Below are positions 33,402 to 45,174 of a DNA stretch of 64,000 bases, one piece after another (positions within the stretch are counted from its first letter, which is position 1; every line of letters starts with the position of its first letter). The stretch lies in contig BDDD01000024.1 of the NCBI GenBank assembly GCA_001972305.1, positions 198,179 through 262,178 on the forward strand, in the 5' to 3' direction. Below the pieces are notes generated by a model. That model made no database searches and had not been told where the DNA came from. It worked only from the letters and a program-made list of their open reading frames with translations. Position numbers and translations under genes: made by a program. The DNA comes from Cephalotus follicularis. Taxonomy: Eukaryota > Streptophyta > Magnoliopsida > Oxalidales > Cephalotaceae.

Positions 33402-34019
33402 CTAGGTGTCTAAGACGACGAAGTCGACAGGAAAGAAAAACTCTCCAACCTTTATCAACACATCCTCGATTTTCCCTCGCGGTACCTTCACAGACCTATT
33501 CGCTAATTGCAATGTCATCGTGGTTGGTCTTAACTCTCCTAGTCCGAGCTTCTCATAAACCGATAATGGCAAAAAATTCACACTGGCTCCTAAATCGAGC
33601 AAGGCATGCTCAATTTTCGTGTTTCCAATAACACAAGATATTGTCAGGCAGCCAAGATCTTTATACTTTCGCATTGTGGGTTGCGAAAATAGTGCACTAA
33701 TGTTGGCTGCCAAGAAAGCCTTTTTCGGAGTCTGAAGGATCCTATTTTTAGTGCATAAGTCTTTAAGGAATTTTGCGTAAGAGGGCACCTGATCAATGGC
33801 TTCAAGCAATGGAATATTGATTTGGACTTGCTTAAATGTTTCGATGATCTTCGCCATTGCTGGGGCTTTCCTGCTTTGCAATCTTTTTGGAAAGGGAGCT
33901 GGTGGGTCAAACGAACGTTTTGGCGCCTCGACCGGTTGTTTCTTCTTCTCGTCCTCTTTCTCCTTCTTCAATTCATCGTGCACATTCAATTGAATTGGTT
34001 GCACCGATGGATCACCCAA
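33402..34019 (-). mobile_element. Athila protease region
   Basis: The 205-residue frame has the aspartic protease motif LLDLGASVNFLPLSVYEKLG and the downstream [20 protein letters not shown] typical of Athila proteases. The preceding Pro/Lys-rich segment (PPAPFPKRLQ) links gag to protease. Confidence 0.9.
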
Positions 34020-34037
34020 TGGTTCTTGTAAATTTTC

Positions 34038-35551
34038 TTACGCCAAGGATTCCTCCATTTGCTCGTTCATGTTTTCCGTTTGATCCGCTGGATGGTATTC
34101 ATTTCCACTCCTTAGGGCAAAAACTTGTTTTGATGGACCAGAGGAGGAAGCTAAATTTTGCGGATTTACAGGTTGTTGGATTTGAGCGGAATGGTTTAAG
34201 GCAGTCCTAGGATTCGGGTCAAGTTGTGAGGGCATTTTTCCTTTTTCTCTTTCGTGCAGAGCGGATGCTAGTTGTGAAAATTGTTTTTTCATGTTATGCT
34301 GACTAGTCATCATGGTGCTCATTAGAAGTTCCATGCTCTTTTCTAGCGACAAAATCCTAGTTGTATCATCCCTTTGGTTTGGCAAACTTGATGTCTGTTG
34401 ACTTAAGAATTGATTTTGTGGTGGGAAGGATGGTCGACTAGTGTTCGAATTGTGGGAGAACCTTGGAAATGTCTATTGTGGTACAGACTGGCTAGGGAAG
34501 CTCGAAGGTTGTCCCAAAAAGTCTGGAGGTGGGGCACCAACGCTAGAAGGCTACCCCGATAAGCTTGATTGTCCTCGCATGTTTTGCCCTTGACTCCATG
34601 AGAAGTTTGGATGATTTCGCCAACTTGGATTGTAAGTGTTACTTTACGGGTTGTATTGGTTCATAGCAGACACATTCTCAGGAGCATATTGATTGTCAAT
34701 ATAAATTTTGCATTCTTCAAAAACATGATTTGGTGACTAACACCAAGAACACATAGGGGTGCTTTGATTGATTTGATTTACTTGTGTGGAACCCCTAATT
34801 AGTGTTTCAAGTCTAGTCACGAGACTTTCTAGCTGTGCTTCCTTAGCAACTGCTCCTTCTACAACGTACCCTTTATTTGGTATAGCTCTCTCGGAACTTG
34901 AGCTGACTCCCATTCTCTAGTTCGCTCACCCAAATCTAAAAGGAAATTCTATGCCTCGTTTTCATCAGTGTACGAGGTGAACCCATCGGGACACATTGAC
35001 TCGACCAATTGCTTGGTCTGGTAGTCGATCCCTTCGTGGATGATTTGGCATAAATTCCACGTGTTCAAACCATGATGAGGACACTCTAAGAGAAGATCCT
35101 TAAAACGTTCCATACACCTAGAAAATGATTCATTGGGTTTTTGACGAAACTGGAGGATGTCGTTCCTAAATTTATTGGTTTTATGAAGTGGAAAAAATTT
35201 CTTTAGGAACGAGACGGTGAAATGGTCCCATGTAGAAATAGAACCATTGGGGAGACTGTAGAGCCACTGTTTAGCTCCATCTTTCAGAGAAAAATTTATG
35301 AAACGTAATTTAATTGCGTCATCCAAGAGTTGTTGAAGTTTCATGAGGGCGCATACTTCCTCGAACTTGCGAAGAAGGAGATATGCATCCTGATTGGGTA
35401 AACCATGAAAGTGTGGGAGCATGCTAATGAACTGTGATTTTAACTCGAAATTGTTCCCTTGAGGAGCAGGCAACAGGATACAGGATGGTTGCGCTGTCCT
35501 CGCGGAATAGAATCTATCGCGCAAAGTTTGGAGTGGGCGTTCGTTCGCCAT
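34038..35551 (-). mobile_element. Athila gag region
   Basis: The frame at 34949-35551 starts MANERPLQTLRDRFYSAR and has the Athila gag pattern: FHGLPNQDAYLLLRKFEEVC, KLRFINFSLKDGAKQWLYSL, FLKKFFPLHKTNKFRNDILQ and RCMERFKDLLLECPHHG. Sequence at 34038-34940 continues the gag C-terminus (Gln/Pro-rich). It is broken and not one continuous frame. Confidence 0.9.
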
Positions 35552-35894
35552 TTGTGGCTGTCGATTATTTCGCTCGAGAGGTTATTTGAGCCGCGTACCC
35601 ACTCAGTCATAAACTAGTTTAACACAATTCTAAACTCCAGCAAGAAAACGCAAGTTTTTTTTTAATTTATAAAAACCTAAATTAAACTAGGCGATAATTA
35701 AAATTTATGCAAAAAAATTAATTTTAGCAAAAAATTAGGGTTTGTTTAAAGCTTATGCAAAGATTGTAGAAGTTTGTTTTGAAGCTTATGCAATTCCCTA
35801 ATTAAACTAAGCTAACAAAAATTACGGAAATAAAAATAAAACACAAATAAATACTACGAATCAGTCGAATAAATTTAAACTAATTTAAAACGTT

Positions 35895-35912
35895 TCCCCG
35901 GCAACGGCACCA
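35895..35912 (-). other. Athila primer-binding site
   Basis: On the minus strand it reads TGGTGCCGTTGCCGGGGA, the Athila-type primer site, located between LTR and gag as expected. Confidence 0.85.
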
Positions 35913-35917
35913 AAAAC

Positions 35918-37350
35918 TTGTTCATGTAAAAAGAATGTTGATGTTTTAAAATTTATAGCCGCAAGTGCACGGATCATGCAGTAACGGGTCGAACGCAGGG
36001 AAACGTTAAACTAGTTATAAATTATTCAACCTAGGCGAAGTATACCAAATTTAAGATAAACTATCAAAAACTACTCATAATTATGCAAAATAATAAAACA
36101 ATTGAAAACAAGAAATAAATAAAATAAAATAACAGACTAAAGTAATTCGAAATACCAAGAAATAAAGCATGAAATTTTAAGACGAATCAAAGCAATGAAT
36201 AGAAATGAAGAAAAGATATAATTAAGAAGCGGTTTTAGGGTATAGAAACTCACCATAGATTGTATTGAACAATTCCATTTAATTGAACGATCGTACCTTG
36301 ATAACCAGCGGCAGCTAGGTCTATACGGAGTGTGACGGTGATGACAAGATGTATGAGTAGACATGCTAGGTCTATACGAAGTACGGCAACGGTGGCAAGA
36401 CGTATGAGTAGACATGCTAGGTCTATACGAAGTGTGTTCGTTGTGAAAAATCGTATGAGTAGACTCCGTTGATTGAATTGAGCACCATTTATTCACCAAC
36501 TTTCAGCTAACCGACAAGATGTTTGTGGATTTTAATCAGACAGACAAAGTGTGTGCGAAGGCAGAAATATTGAAGAACAAATCAAATATTCAAGGATTTT
36601 TATTGATGGAATTGAAGCAATAACAATCTAGGCTTTGTTGTTCCCCAAAACCTTAAAAAGTTTAGCTACTAAACATTGTGAAACAAAACTAAAATTGATA
36701 AAGAAAAATAGGGTTTCTACCAGCCTCCCCACACACTCTCCCTAATTTGGCCGGCATTACATTGCTTTTATACTACAAAACTGATCAAAAACGGAAATAA
36801 GTCAATCCTAATTAAAAAATCTCGCATAAAATCTAACTTTCTATTTCTGTTGCAGAAGAAGACGTCAATGCCTTTGGTTGGAAGTCGACGTCTTTTGTAA
36901 AGAATCGCGTTTTGCTGAGATGCGCGTAATGGACGTCGATCCCTATGATGAAAGACGTCGATGCATTTTGATCCAAAAGTTACAGGTCGAATTTGCACAA
37001 AGATGTCGATCTGTTTGATGAAAGACGTCAATGCCTTTTTCATAGCTCTTGAAGATAAGTTGCAATTTCCAGAAAGAACATTGATCCCCAACAAAAGATA
37101 TCGATGCGTCTAATGCAAACCCAGAAAAGACGTCGATCCCTATGAAAGAGATCGACGCGTTTTGCTCTGTTTCTGTAGAATTTGTCAATTCTTCAATCTT
37201 TACTCTTTCAAGCTCTAATTTGCACAACTTTGGGTAGTATTCTTGCACTTTGGTCCTTTTGCACTTGTACCTGAAAATCAATATAACACAACCAAAGTAG
37301 TCTATTCCAAGCATAAAAATATTACAAACAGATCATTAAAAACAACACAT
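35918..37350 (-). mobile_element. Athila 5' LTR
   Basis: From the primer site outward it has the GCCGCAAGTGCACGGATC block, a 51-bp repeat present three times (36315, 36366, 36417), a TATA-like box near 36766-36773, and a GTCGAC/GTCGAT array (36860-37165) upstream of it. The outer end stops about 15-20 bp before the expected terminus, where a Sirevirus LTR begins. Confidence 0.85.
36315..36476. repeat. 51-bp tandem repeat in Athila LTR
   Basis: Three units carry CTAGGTCTATACG and CGTATGAGTAGACATG. The same triplet, inverted, occurs in the LTR at 63825-63985 with spacing 51 and 54 bp. Confidence 0.9.
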
Positions 37351-37351
37351 T

Positions 37352-38575
37352 GATTCTCTGTTTTTAGAGTGGTTCGGCTAACTCTTGCCTACGTCCACTT
37401 TTCCCAAGGGAGCTCCTTGAGTTTCCACTAGCTCGAATTGATTAAGGAAGCAATTCGTTACACCTCACAGTTTTTGTGGTTGAACTCAGTCACTTGATCT
37501 TGACCTCAAGACCTTTTGAGGATTCACTCTCCTCTTTTACAAGTTTGTAATGTGTTTATAATGTATCTTCTCAGTAGATTTGGGTCATAATAAAGAATAG
37601 GAGAGAATTACAAAGAAAAACTCAGAAGGTAAAGCTATTGGCTTTTTGGAAAAGCTTAAGAACACTTTGATATTGTAAAATGTAGCTTGCTTGATTGCTT
37701 TGTTTCTTGATGATCTCTGAAGGCTTGAACCCTCCTTTATATAGCCAAAACAATCCATGTATCCGTTGCTTAAATTATGGGGATTTTGAATTGAAAACTG
37801 ATGACAATCTGTAAACTCTGTTATGTAGCCGTTGGAGTAAAGACGTCGATGTCTTTTGATAGGCGTCGATGTCTTCATCAGTTAACTAGCCGTTGCTAGC
37901 ATTCAGGGCGTAATTTTGTCTAAAGACGTAGATGTCTATAAATGACGTCGATGTCTTTTCTAGAGTTGTGGCCAGGCTTTGAAGATATGAGCAACACATC
38001 GATGTCTTCAAACTGCGTCGATGTCTTTTCTGGAAAAATAGAAGTCATGAAAAACACATCGATGTCTTTGAAAAGGGATCGATGTCTTTTACTTTGGAGT
38101 CGATGTCTTTGTAGGAAATACTCGATGTCTTTCTTCAAAAACAACCTGTAGCTTTGAGGCATTAAACACATCGATGTCTTTCTGAAGGGATCGATGTCTT
38201 TGATGAAAATGGTCGATGTCTTCACTGAAAAAGATTGATGTCTTTGTTTAAAATCGACATGTAACTTTTTGGTTTAAAGACGTCGATGTCTTCACTGAAA
38301 GGGATCGATGTCTTTGTTGAAAAATGACCTGTAACTTTTGAGGCTGAAGACGTCGATGTCTTCTTGGAATGAGATCGATGTCTTTCAGGAATAACTGCCT
38401 ATAACTGCTGGTGCTTTAAAGGCGTCGATGTCTTCCTTCAATGACGTCGATGTCTTTCATCAGAAACTGTCTTTTTGCATTTTTGTGAGATTGTTAAGTA
38501 TCTTGCACATAAAGTAAATTTGTTAGAAGCAAATATGTTATCATCAAAACTAGGATTGAGACTAAAACGTCAACA
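37352..38575 (-). mobile_element. Sirevirus 3' LTR
   Basis: On the minus strand it starts TGTTGACGTTTTAGTCTCAA at 38575 and ends ...ACAGAGAATC at 37352. TATATAAAGG is at about 37736-37745. Upstream of it, 37841-38460 holds about 20 copies of GTCGATGTCTT/ATCGATGTCTT. Two further copies lie at 51108-51927 and 52223-52909. Confidence 0.9.
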
Positions 38576-38596
38576 ATCTCCCCCTTTTTGATGATG
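38576..38596 (-). other. Sirevirus polypurine tract
   Basis: The minus strand reads CATCATCAAAAAGGGGGAGA immediately before the LTR. Confidence 0.9.
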
Positions 38597-38949
38597 AAAA
38601 AAATTTGCGCAAAAAGACATAAAAATTGATATATGTATCGAAAGTAAGAGAGAGTGCAAACAACTAACTTACTAAATAACAGAGAGTGCAAACAACTAAC
38701 TTACTAAATTATAAATCTATCTCCCCCTTTTTTGTATAGCATCAAAAATACATGTAATATCATATAACATAAACAGATAATGCTCCCCCTTAAGAAATCA
38801 AGATTTGATCATGTTAAAATATCATAACAAAATATCTTATATAACATCAACAACATTCAAACAACCAAAATATCATATTTAAAATATAAAAAAACTTATT
38901 CACATTTCAACCATTTGTTCATTGTTACACAACCAAAATAAAAATACAA
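38597..38949. other. AT-rich 3' untranslated stretch of Sirevirus
   Basis: A 27-bp direct repeat (AGAGAGTGCAAACAACTAAC-type) occurs near 38650-38706, and CTCCCCCTT words recur at 38721 and 38781, resembling extra PPT-like tracts. No gene is seen. Confidence 0.5.
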
Positions 38950-40122
38950 TCAAGCATCAGAAATAGGAGGATCATCATGAGAAGATACATCTCCAGAGGT
39001 CTCCTCACATTTGTCAATAGATTTTGATTCAGCAAGCTTCCGTTCTAGACGTTTGAGACGTCTCTTGGTGACATGTAGATCATAGTAGATTGTGTCTTCG
39101 ACAGTCTCAAAATCTGTATGGATTATCTTGTGATCCTTCTCCAAGTTATCAAGTCGAGAATGGAGAGACTTGAACTTATCGTCGAGAAATGCTTCCATAG
39201 AATCAAACCGAACATTCAATGCATCAAATCGAGAACTCATAAACTCGAAAAGTCGATCATACTCCAAGGTAGAGGTAGAGGTGAAACCACGAGCATGAGA
39301 GCGAGGACGAGAAGGAGCAACTTCTTGAACGATTTCTTGAGCTTCCCATGGAGGTAATTCTTCTTGTTCCTCTCGATTGATCCGCTGAGTTTGATCGCTC
39401 TTTGGACAATAAGTCCAAATCACTTCTTGCTTTTTCCAACCCATCCGATTTAGCGTACTCTTGTTGTAGGTATCTTCCTTTTTCAATTTTGTTGCAATCT
39501 CCCCCTCAATATGAACTTCATGATAACGGAAGATTTTGGTTAAAATGAAACCAAAAGGAAGAACCGATTTCTTTTGAGTGAAGGCTCGGACCATAGTATG
39601 GAGCATAAGCAATGGATAGCAAAATTCAATTTTGGAGATGATGCACCACATTAAAAATGCTTGCATCCGAGAAAGTTTTTCATACCCACCACCGGTAGGA
39701 AGGAGCTGATGGACAATAAGATGATGAAGGAGACGATGATCAACAGACATCTTATTTGTGCAAAGTGCCATGTTAGGGTGAATATTTGGATACAAAATTG
39801 ACAAAATGTCATTAGGATGAAATCCCTCAACTTCCGGCCACTTCTTGTATTCGTAAATATACAAGCCGGTGTGAGGAATGTGTAGAATTGAAGCAAGAAT
39901 CCTAGCATCTAGGAATATTCTTTGGCCTTTAACATTAGACGACAAGGCAAATTCCTCATTTGGACTAGAGACAATTCGCAAGTTCATGTAAAATTCTTTA
40001 ACTAGCTTAACATAGAACACATCCTGAATTTGTACCAAAGGAAGAAGATGCAAATTTTCAAGCCATGAGACAAATGAAAATTCATTTGAGCAAAAAGATA
40101 AGTCAATATTTCTTCCACCCAT
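38950..40122 (-). mobile_element. Env-like ORF of Sirevirus ('putative plant transposon protein' type)
   Basis: The 390-residue frame lies in the position of the env-like ORF of plant Sireviruses, between pol and the 3' LTR. Residues 1-240 form a globular, Trp/Tyr/His-rich part (WLENLHLLPLVQIQDVFYVK, GLYIYEYKKWPEV, HLIVHQLLP, MLHTMVRAFTQKK) of the kind annotated as putative plant transposon protein. Residues about 285-365 have a heptad-like pattern (SRFDALNVRFDSMEAFLDDK, LERKLAES) suggesting a coiled coil, and the tail is acidic. I see no signal peptide and no clear membrane span, so a true envelope role is not supported. A basic stretch MTHTKRAGKKRAAGSSKQ upstream (about 40210-40300) probably belongs to the same gene family's N-terminus. 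Confidence 0.65.
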
Positions 40123-40299
40123 TACTCTTTTGTCAATAAAGACAACATTTCAGAGTGGAATGATTTCCTCGGATTCGGAATCCGATTCAAGAGCAAGATC
40201 AGGGGATGGTTAACGAATATTGAGTTTGCGTTTAGAAGCAATTTTTGGTTGCTTGGAGGAACCAGCAGCCCTCTTCTTGCCAGCTCGTTTTGTGTGTGT

Positions 40300-40849
40300 C
40301 ATTTTGTCAAACAGTTTGAGTGCACAACATAAATTGTAAAAACAGGAAAGAAAAAGAGAGATGAATGGAAGACAAACAACGTTTATCACAAAAGAGAATG
40401 GAGTAGATGATGCTTTGACGACTAAAAAGAAAAAGAAATTTAGAATTTTTTTTTTGAGAAAGGTCCAAAGAGATAAAATGAAGTATAAAAGAGTCGATGT
40501 GTTTTTATGTAGAACTCGATGACTGATATAAAGACGTCGATGTGATTTGAAATGCATCGACTGTTCTTTAAAAAAAACTTAGACAAAGACATCGATGTGA
40601 AATAAAACATTGCGTTTTGAAAGGCATTGACGTATTTTTAAAGAAGTCGACGTGTTTTATAAAGGCTTAAAGAACATCGACGTTTTGTAAAGAGATCGAC
40701 GTTTTTACAAAACCACATCAATGTGTTTTGAAAAGAAGTCGATGTGTTTCTCCAAAAACAGAACAATAACCAAAAATAAACATTCAATCAATCAAATCAT
40801 TCAAACAAATAAACATTCATTCAATCAAATCATTCAAACAAATAAACAT
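40300..40849. other. Sirevirus pol-env interval with GTCGAC/ATCGAT array
   Basis: Bases 40490-40760 carry about ten GTCGAT, ATCGAT, GTCGAC or ATCGAC motifs of the LTR type, although this is not LTR sequence. Bases 40775-40855 hold a ~33-bp AATAAACATTCATTCAATCA-type repeat in about 2.5 copies. No coding sequence is seen. Confidence 0.75.
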
Positions 40850-41898
40850 TCATTCAAACTCACATAAACCTAGTTCTCTTCTAAACTTTGAAAAAGTATT
40901 TTCATCTAAAGGTTTGGTAAAGATATCAGCTATTTGTTTTTCGGTGGAAACATATTCTAAATCAATATTTCCATTTTCAACGTGTTCCCTCAAAAAATGA
41001 TACCTAATGTCAATGTGTTTTGTTTTTGAGTGATGAACAGGGTTTTTAGCAAGACAAATACTACTAGTGTTATCACATTTCACAGGTACATGTTTCACTA
41101 AAGCACCATAATCTACTAATTCTTGTTTTTGCCATAAAATCTGTGCACAACAGCTACCTACGACAATATATTCTGCTTCGGTGGTAGAAAGAGCAACATA
41201 ATTTTGCTTTTTACTAAACCAAGATATAAGCATACTTCCTAGGTATTGGCATGAGCCACTAGTGCTTTTGCGATCAACCTTATAACCACCAAAGTCAGCA
41301 TCTGAGTATGCATGTAAATCAAAACTAGAATCTCGTGAATACCATAGTCCTAAAGTAGGTGTATAAGCAAGATATTTCAGAATACGTTTAACCGCAAACA
41401 AGCGTGATTCTTTAGGATTTGATTGAAAATGTGCACACAAACAAACACTAAATAAAATATCAGGTCTACTAGTAGTTAAATATAATAGCGAACCTATCAT
41501 GCTTCTATAAAGCTTTTGATCAATATTTTTACCTTGTTCGTCCTTGTCAAGCTTTGTAGAAGTGCTTATAGGAGTCTTACTTGTCTTTGAGTTCTCCATT
41601 CCAAACTTCTTAAGTATTTCCTTTACGTATTTAGCTTGGTTGATGAAGATTCCCTCTTTCGTTTGCTTAACTTGAAGTCCAAGGAAGAAATTGAGCTCTC
41701 CCATCATGCTCATTTCAAACTCTGGCTTCATAATGTTTGAAAACTCCTTGCATAGAGTTTCGTTAGTTGATCCAAAAATAATATCATCAACATAAATTTG
41801 TACTACTAGCAAATCATTCTCTTTTGTCTTTGTAAAAAGTGTTATATCTACGTTTCCACGTTTAAAATCATTTTCAATTAAAAATTTTGTTAGCTGTT
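40850..41898 (-). mobile_element. Sirevirus RT (part) and RNase H
   Basis: Translation shows copia RT hallmarks: the active site LLVVQIYVDDIIFGSTNE, FFLGLQVKQTKEGIFINQAK, KYVKEILKKFGM, RSMIGSLLYLTTSRPDI. These are followed by RNase H motifs DADFGGYKVDRKSTSGSCQY, LSTTEAEYI, KHIDIRYHFLREHV and IFTKPL. The frame's N-terminal 35-40 residues come from the abutting gypsy LTR and are not native. The N-terminal half of RT is absent here. Confidence 0.9.
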
Positions 41899-44800
41899 GT
41901 CGCATCTGAAAACAAATCACTGTGAGGGGGTTAGTCCAAGTGACTAAGTGAGTGAGAACAAAACATTCCCCGTTGCATCCATCAAAAAATTGGATGCGCT
42001 GAAGGAAATATGCCATGATTTAGATTATAAACCATACTGAGTGAAATCAATGAATAAAGAAAATAAAATCATGGCTCCATGAAAGATCACTCTAACTCAA
42101 CAATGTAATAACAGAAGAATCCATGATGTAACATCAGTGTTCAAACAGTGCTTACGAACAAGATTGAATTATAATGAAATCAATATGAATGAATGACAAG
42201 AATTCGAACATGATCATAAATAATAACTCAAAGTATGTGCCCATAAAGAAAATCACAAAATCTGGCGATACTGGTACAACTATAATGTCATAATCATATA
42301 TCATGTCATCATCATATAACTGCTGCAGCAATAATAACAGGCCAATAGGCTACAGGATGTGTACATCATCCTTCATACACCGGTGCAGAGTGCCTATGGT
42401 AAGCGGAACGCACCCCACAACCACCAAGGGCATGCGTGTAAGCGGCATGTACCCCACCCTTTACAATGGGTGTACATGTAAGCAACACTATAAGGGTACC
42501 AGCATCAAAATATAAAACACAATATCACATGCCGCAATGATAAACATCAGGGAAGGTGACATTGTCACCCAGAGCCAGAATAACCATATACACATCAAAA
42601 ATATCACATATCACAACAATGGGATAATGAGTATCAAAATGAAATACGGGATCCAAATCCCAATCGGACTATCACAAATCATGAATACAAAAGGGCACAT
42701 ATGATACAAGAATCTCAAAGACAATAAAATAAAGGAAGGGAATGTCCCACTCACAGATTTACAGAATCGACTAATGTGGACTAGTCCCTCGATACTCCGG
42801 ATCAGATACATGATTCTCGTCTACAATAGCATTATGTAGATATCTCATTAATTACATTTCCTACGCTTATACATATGGAATGCATGAAATGCATATATGA
42901 GCTACTTTATGCATCAACATGTCATATCGAAGTGAAACTTTCCAGATCATAATTAAAATATCCCAGTAGTCTGTCATTCGAAAATCGAGTGAAACCGACA
43001 AGCTAAGCTCTAGTCTTCTTTGTAAAGTCGTTGCTAAACGAGTTTTCCGCAAAAGCAAAAGTTAACACTCTTTTACCATTTTTAAAGATCAAATGGAGTT
43101 GAAACTTTGGAAAAGGTATTTATTCCTACCCAATAGCCTACCAAAATAAAGTCAAACCGATGACCGGAGCTATGAGCTACTTTGAAAAACTACGGTTTGA
43201 ACTATTTTTCCGTAAAAACTGCAAAATCGAGACTTTTTGGCCAAAATCATATCCGTTTGACACCAAACTTTCAGGAATGTTTTTAAACATATCTAAGAGT
43301 CTGCTGCTCAAAAATCAATTCAACCGGATAAGCAGAGCTATATGTTCCTTTGTAAAAGCACCATTTCAAAACGGTTTTAGCGTAACTTCGTACTTTTCGG
43401 TCAAAACCAAGTCTGTTTGGTACGAAACTTTACAGGTAGTATCTATACCTATCCAATTGTCTACCATTAGAATTTCAAGTCAATTAGACCATTCTAGGTT
43501 TGAAAAGTAACTAAAACGTCATTTCGGCGACATGACGACTAAAGTTGCCGATATTAACCAATAACTCAATTACTCAATCGTCTTTCCTTTCCATTATTAA
43601 ATAACCCATTCCATAACTTATTCTCATATCTCTACCATCACTAATACCATATATCATTTACACATTAAAGCCTAATAAATTTTGAGTCATCTTTACTACT
43701 CAAAGAACCCGAAATTATGAACAAAGAGGGATTAAATTTATTTCAATTCTTAAGTGTATCACTATAAAATGATTATCAATTTACCACACCTCTATGGAAC
43801 CTGAATTTGGGGCATAAATTAGTAAGCTATACATGAAATTTTCATCACATTAGTACCTTTAAAACCCCAAGAGATAATTCATGCTATAACACTTTTATTT
43901 ATCAAACCATCATCTTCTCTCCTAACAAAAATTAACCTTCTTTCATAAACAATAAAACTGAAAATTAAAGGAAGATAGAGGAGAGTTCAATCATGAGATA
44001 AAGCTTCAATTCCCACTTAAATATAACCATACATTATGAGGAATTCATCCTCTCTTTAACAACTACAAAAAATCTGAATTTTTAAACAAGGAAAAGGATG
44101 ATGAATCCTTATACAAATGGCTTCACTTTTTATCAATTATCATCTATTATACTAAATAAAATCCATCCTCTTAACCAATTCTTCCTTTCAAGCATGAAAC
44201 CAGAAATTAAATGAATAAACAAGAATCAAATTTATGATATAAACTTCTATTATAACATAACTATCACCCAGGGTCACCTTTTCTACTCACAAACCCATTA
44301 TCTCAACTCTAACATATACTTCCTACTAACAACCAATAAAAATCCAAAATTCTTTAAATGAAGGAAGGAAGAATTTAATTTATATAGCAAAGTTTCAATT
44401 CAGCATCTATTTAGCACCTTTATTCATCCACAAATCAATTCAAACACCATACCCATTATTCTTCTTCAACCCGAAATAATGGAAGAAATGCATGATCATC
44501 CACTTTAATCCATAAGAAAAGTTATAGGACTTACTAGATATGGTTGATTGATGAAAGAATAATCACTTTTAAGCTTGTTGTCTTGAAGATATCTTGAAGA
44601 AATGGAGAAGGCAGCGTTGGCTAGCCAGAAGAAATGATAATATTGTTCCTTGTATCTTCCTTTATAAGCTTTGGAATCATGTAATTGCAAGGAAATTTCT
44701 AGGACCTTAGAGATCCGTCATATTCGGCCGGCTTGGAGAAGAAATCTGGGCCATTGTTAAAAAAAAAACGTTGGAGAATATGGAGAATAAATGGCAGGCT

Positions 44801-45174
44801 GTTGGGAGAAGAAAAAAAGCAAATTTTGGCCCAAAAACATGTAAGAAATCGGCTGCATTTGAGGGAATTAACTTGGCCCGAATTTGCAAGACTTTGAGCT
44901 TAAAATAGTGTAATTTCTTTGGGCCTTAATCATAAAAATTGACCTTGCATTTACAAAGAAAATTTTGGGCTTAATTCCCACAAGTTTGACACATAACAAT
45001 ATCGTAACTTAGCCCAATAATAATTCACAATCAACTTAATCCATCTTAATTTTCAATTAGCATAGCCCAAAGTAAAATTTATGCATGCCCTTAATAAGTC
45101 ACTAAAGCCATAAATTATTATACCAGGCATGCACTCATAAAATGCATACTTAAAATATAACACGGGGTGTTACA
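41899..45174 (-). mobile_element. 3' LTR of nested gypsy element
   Basis: It matches the LTR at 46967-50377 from GTCGCATCTGAAAACAAATC onward, with an extra or differing block near its left end. Its left border is the join to Sirevirus RT. A tandem-like GTAAGCGGCAYGYACCCCAC pair occurs near 42405-42470. No coding sequence is seen. Confidence 0.85.

Larger units (their letters stand above)
20258..37350 (-). mobile_element. Athila element (Ty3/gypsy) with a nested gypsy structure in its 3' LTR
   Basis: The element runs minus: 5' LTR 35918-37350, primer-binding site 35895-35912, gag, protease, RT-RNase H, integrase, PPT, and 3' LTR in two pieces (29156-29900 and 20258-20520). Those pieces are separated by the gypsy structure at 20521-29155. 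The two LTR pieces correspond to different parts of the full LTR at 35.9-37.35 kb, which proves the interruption. No env-like gene remains between integrase and the 3' LTR. The element is broken in several places and holds an assembly gap, so it is a fossil. Confidence 0.85.

Noticed and set aside
38950-40122. Env-like ORF as a true envelope glycoprotein
   Set aside because: No signal peptide, no convincing membrane anchor and no glycoprotein features are visible; the label is positional only.
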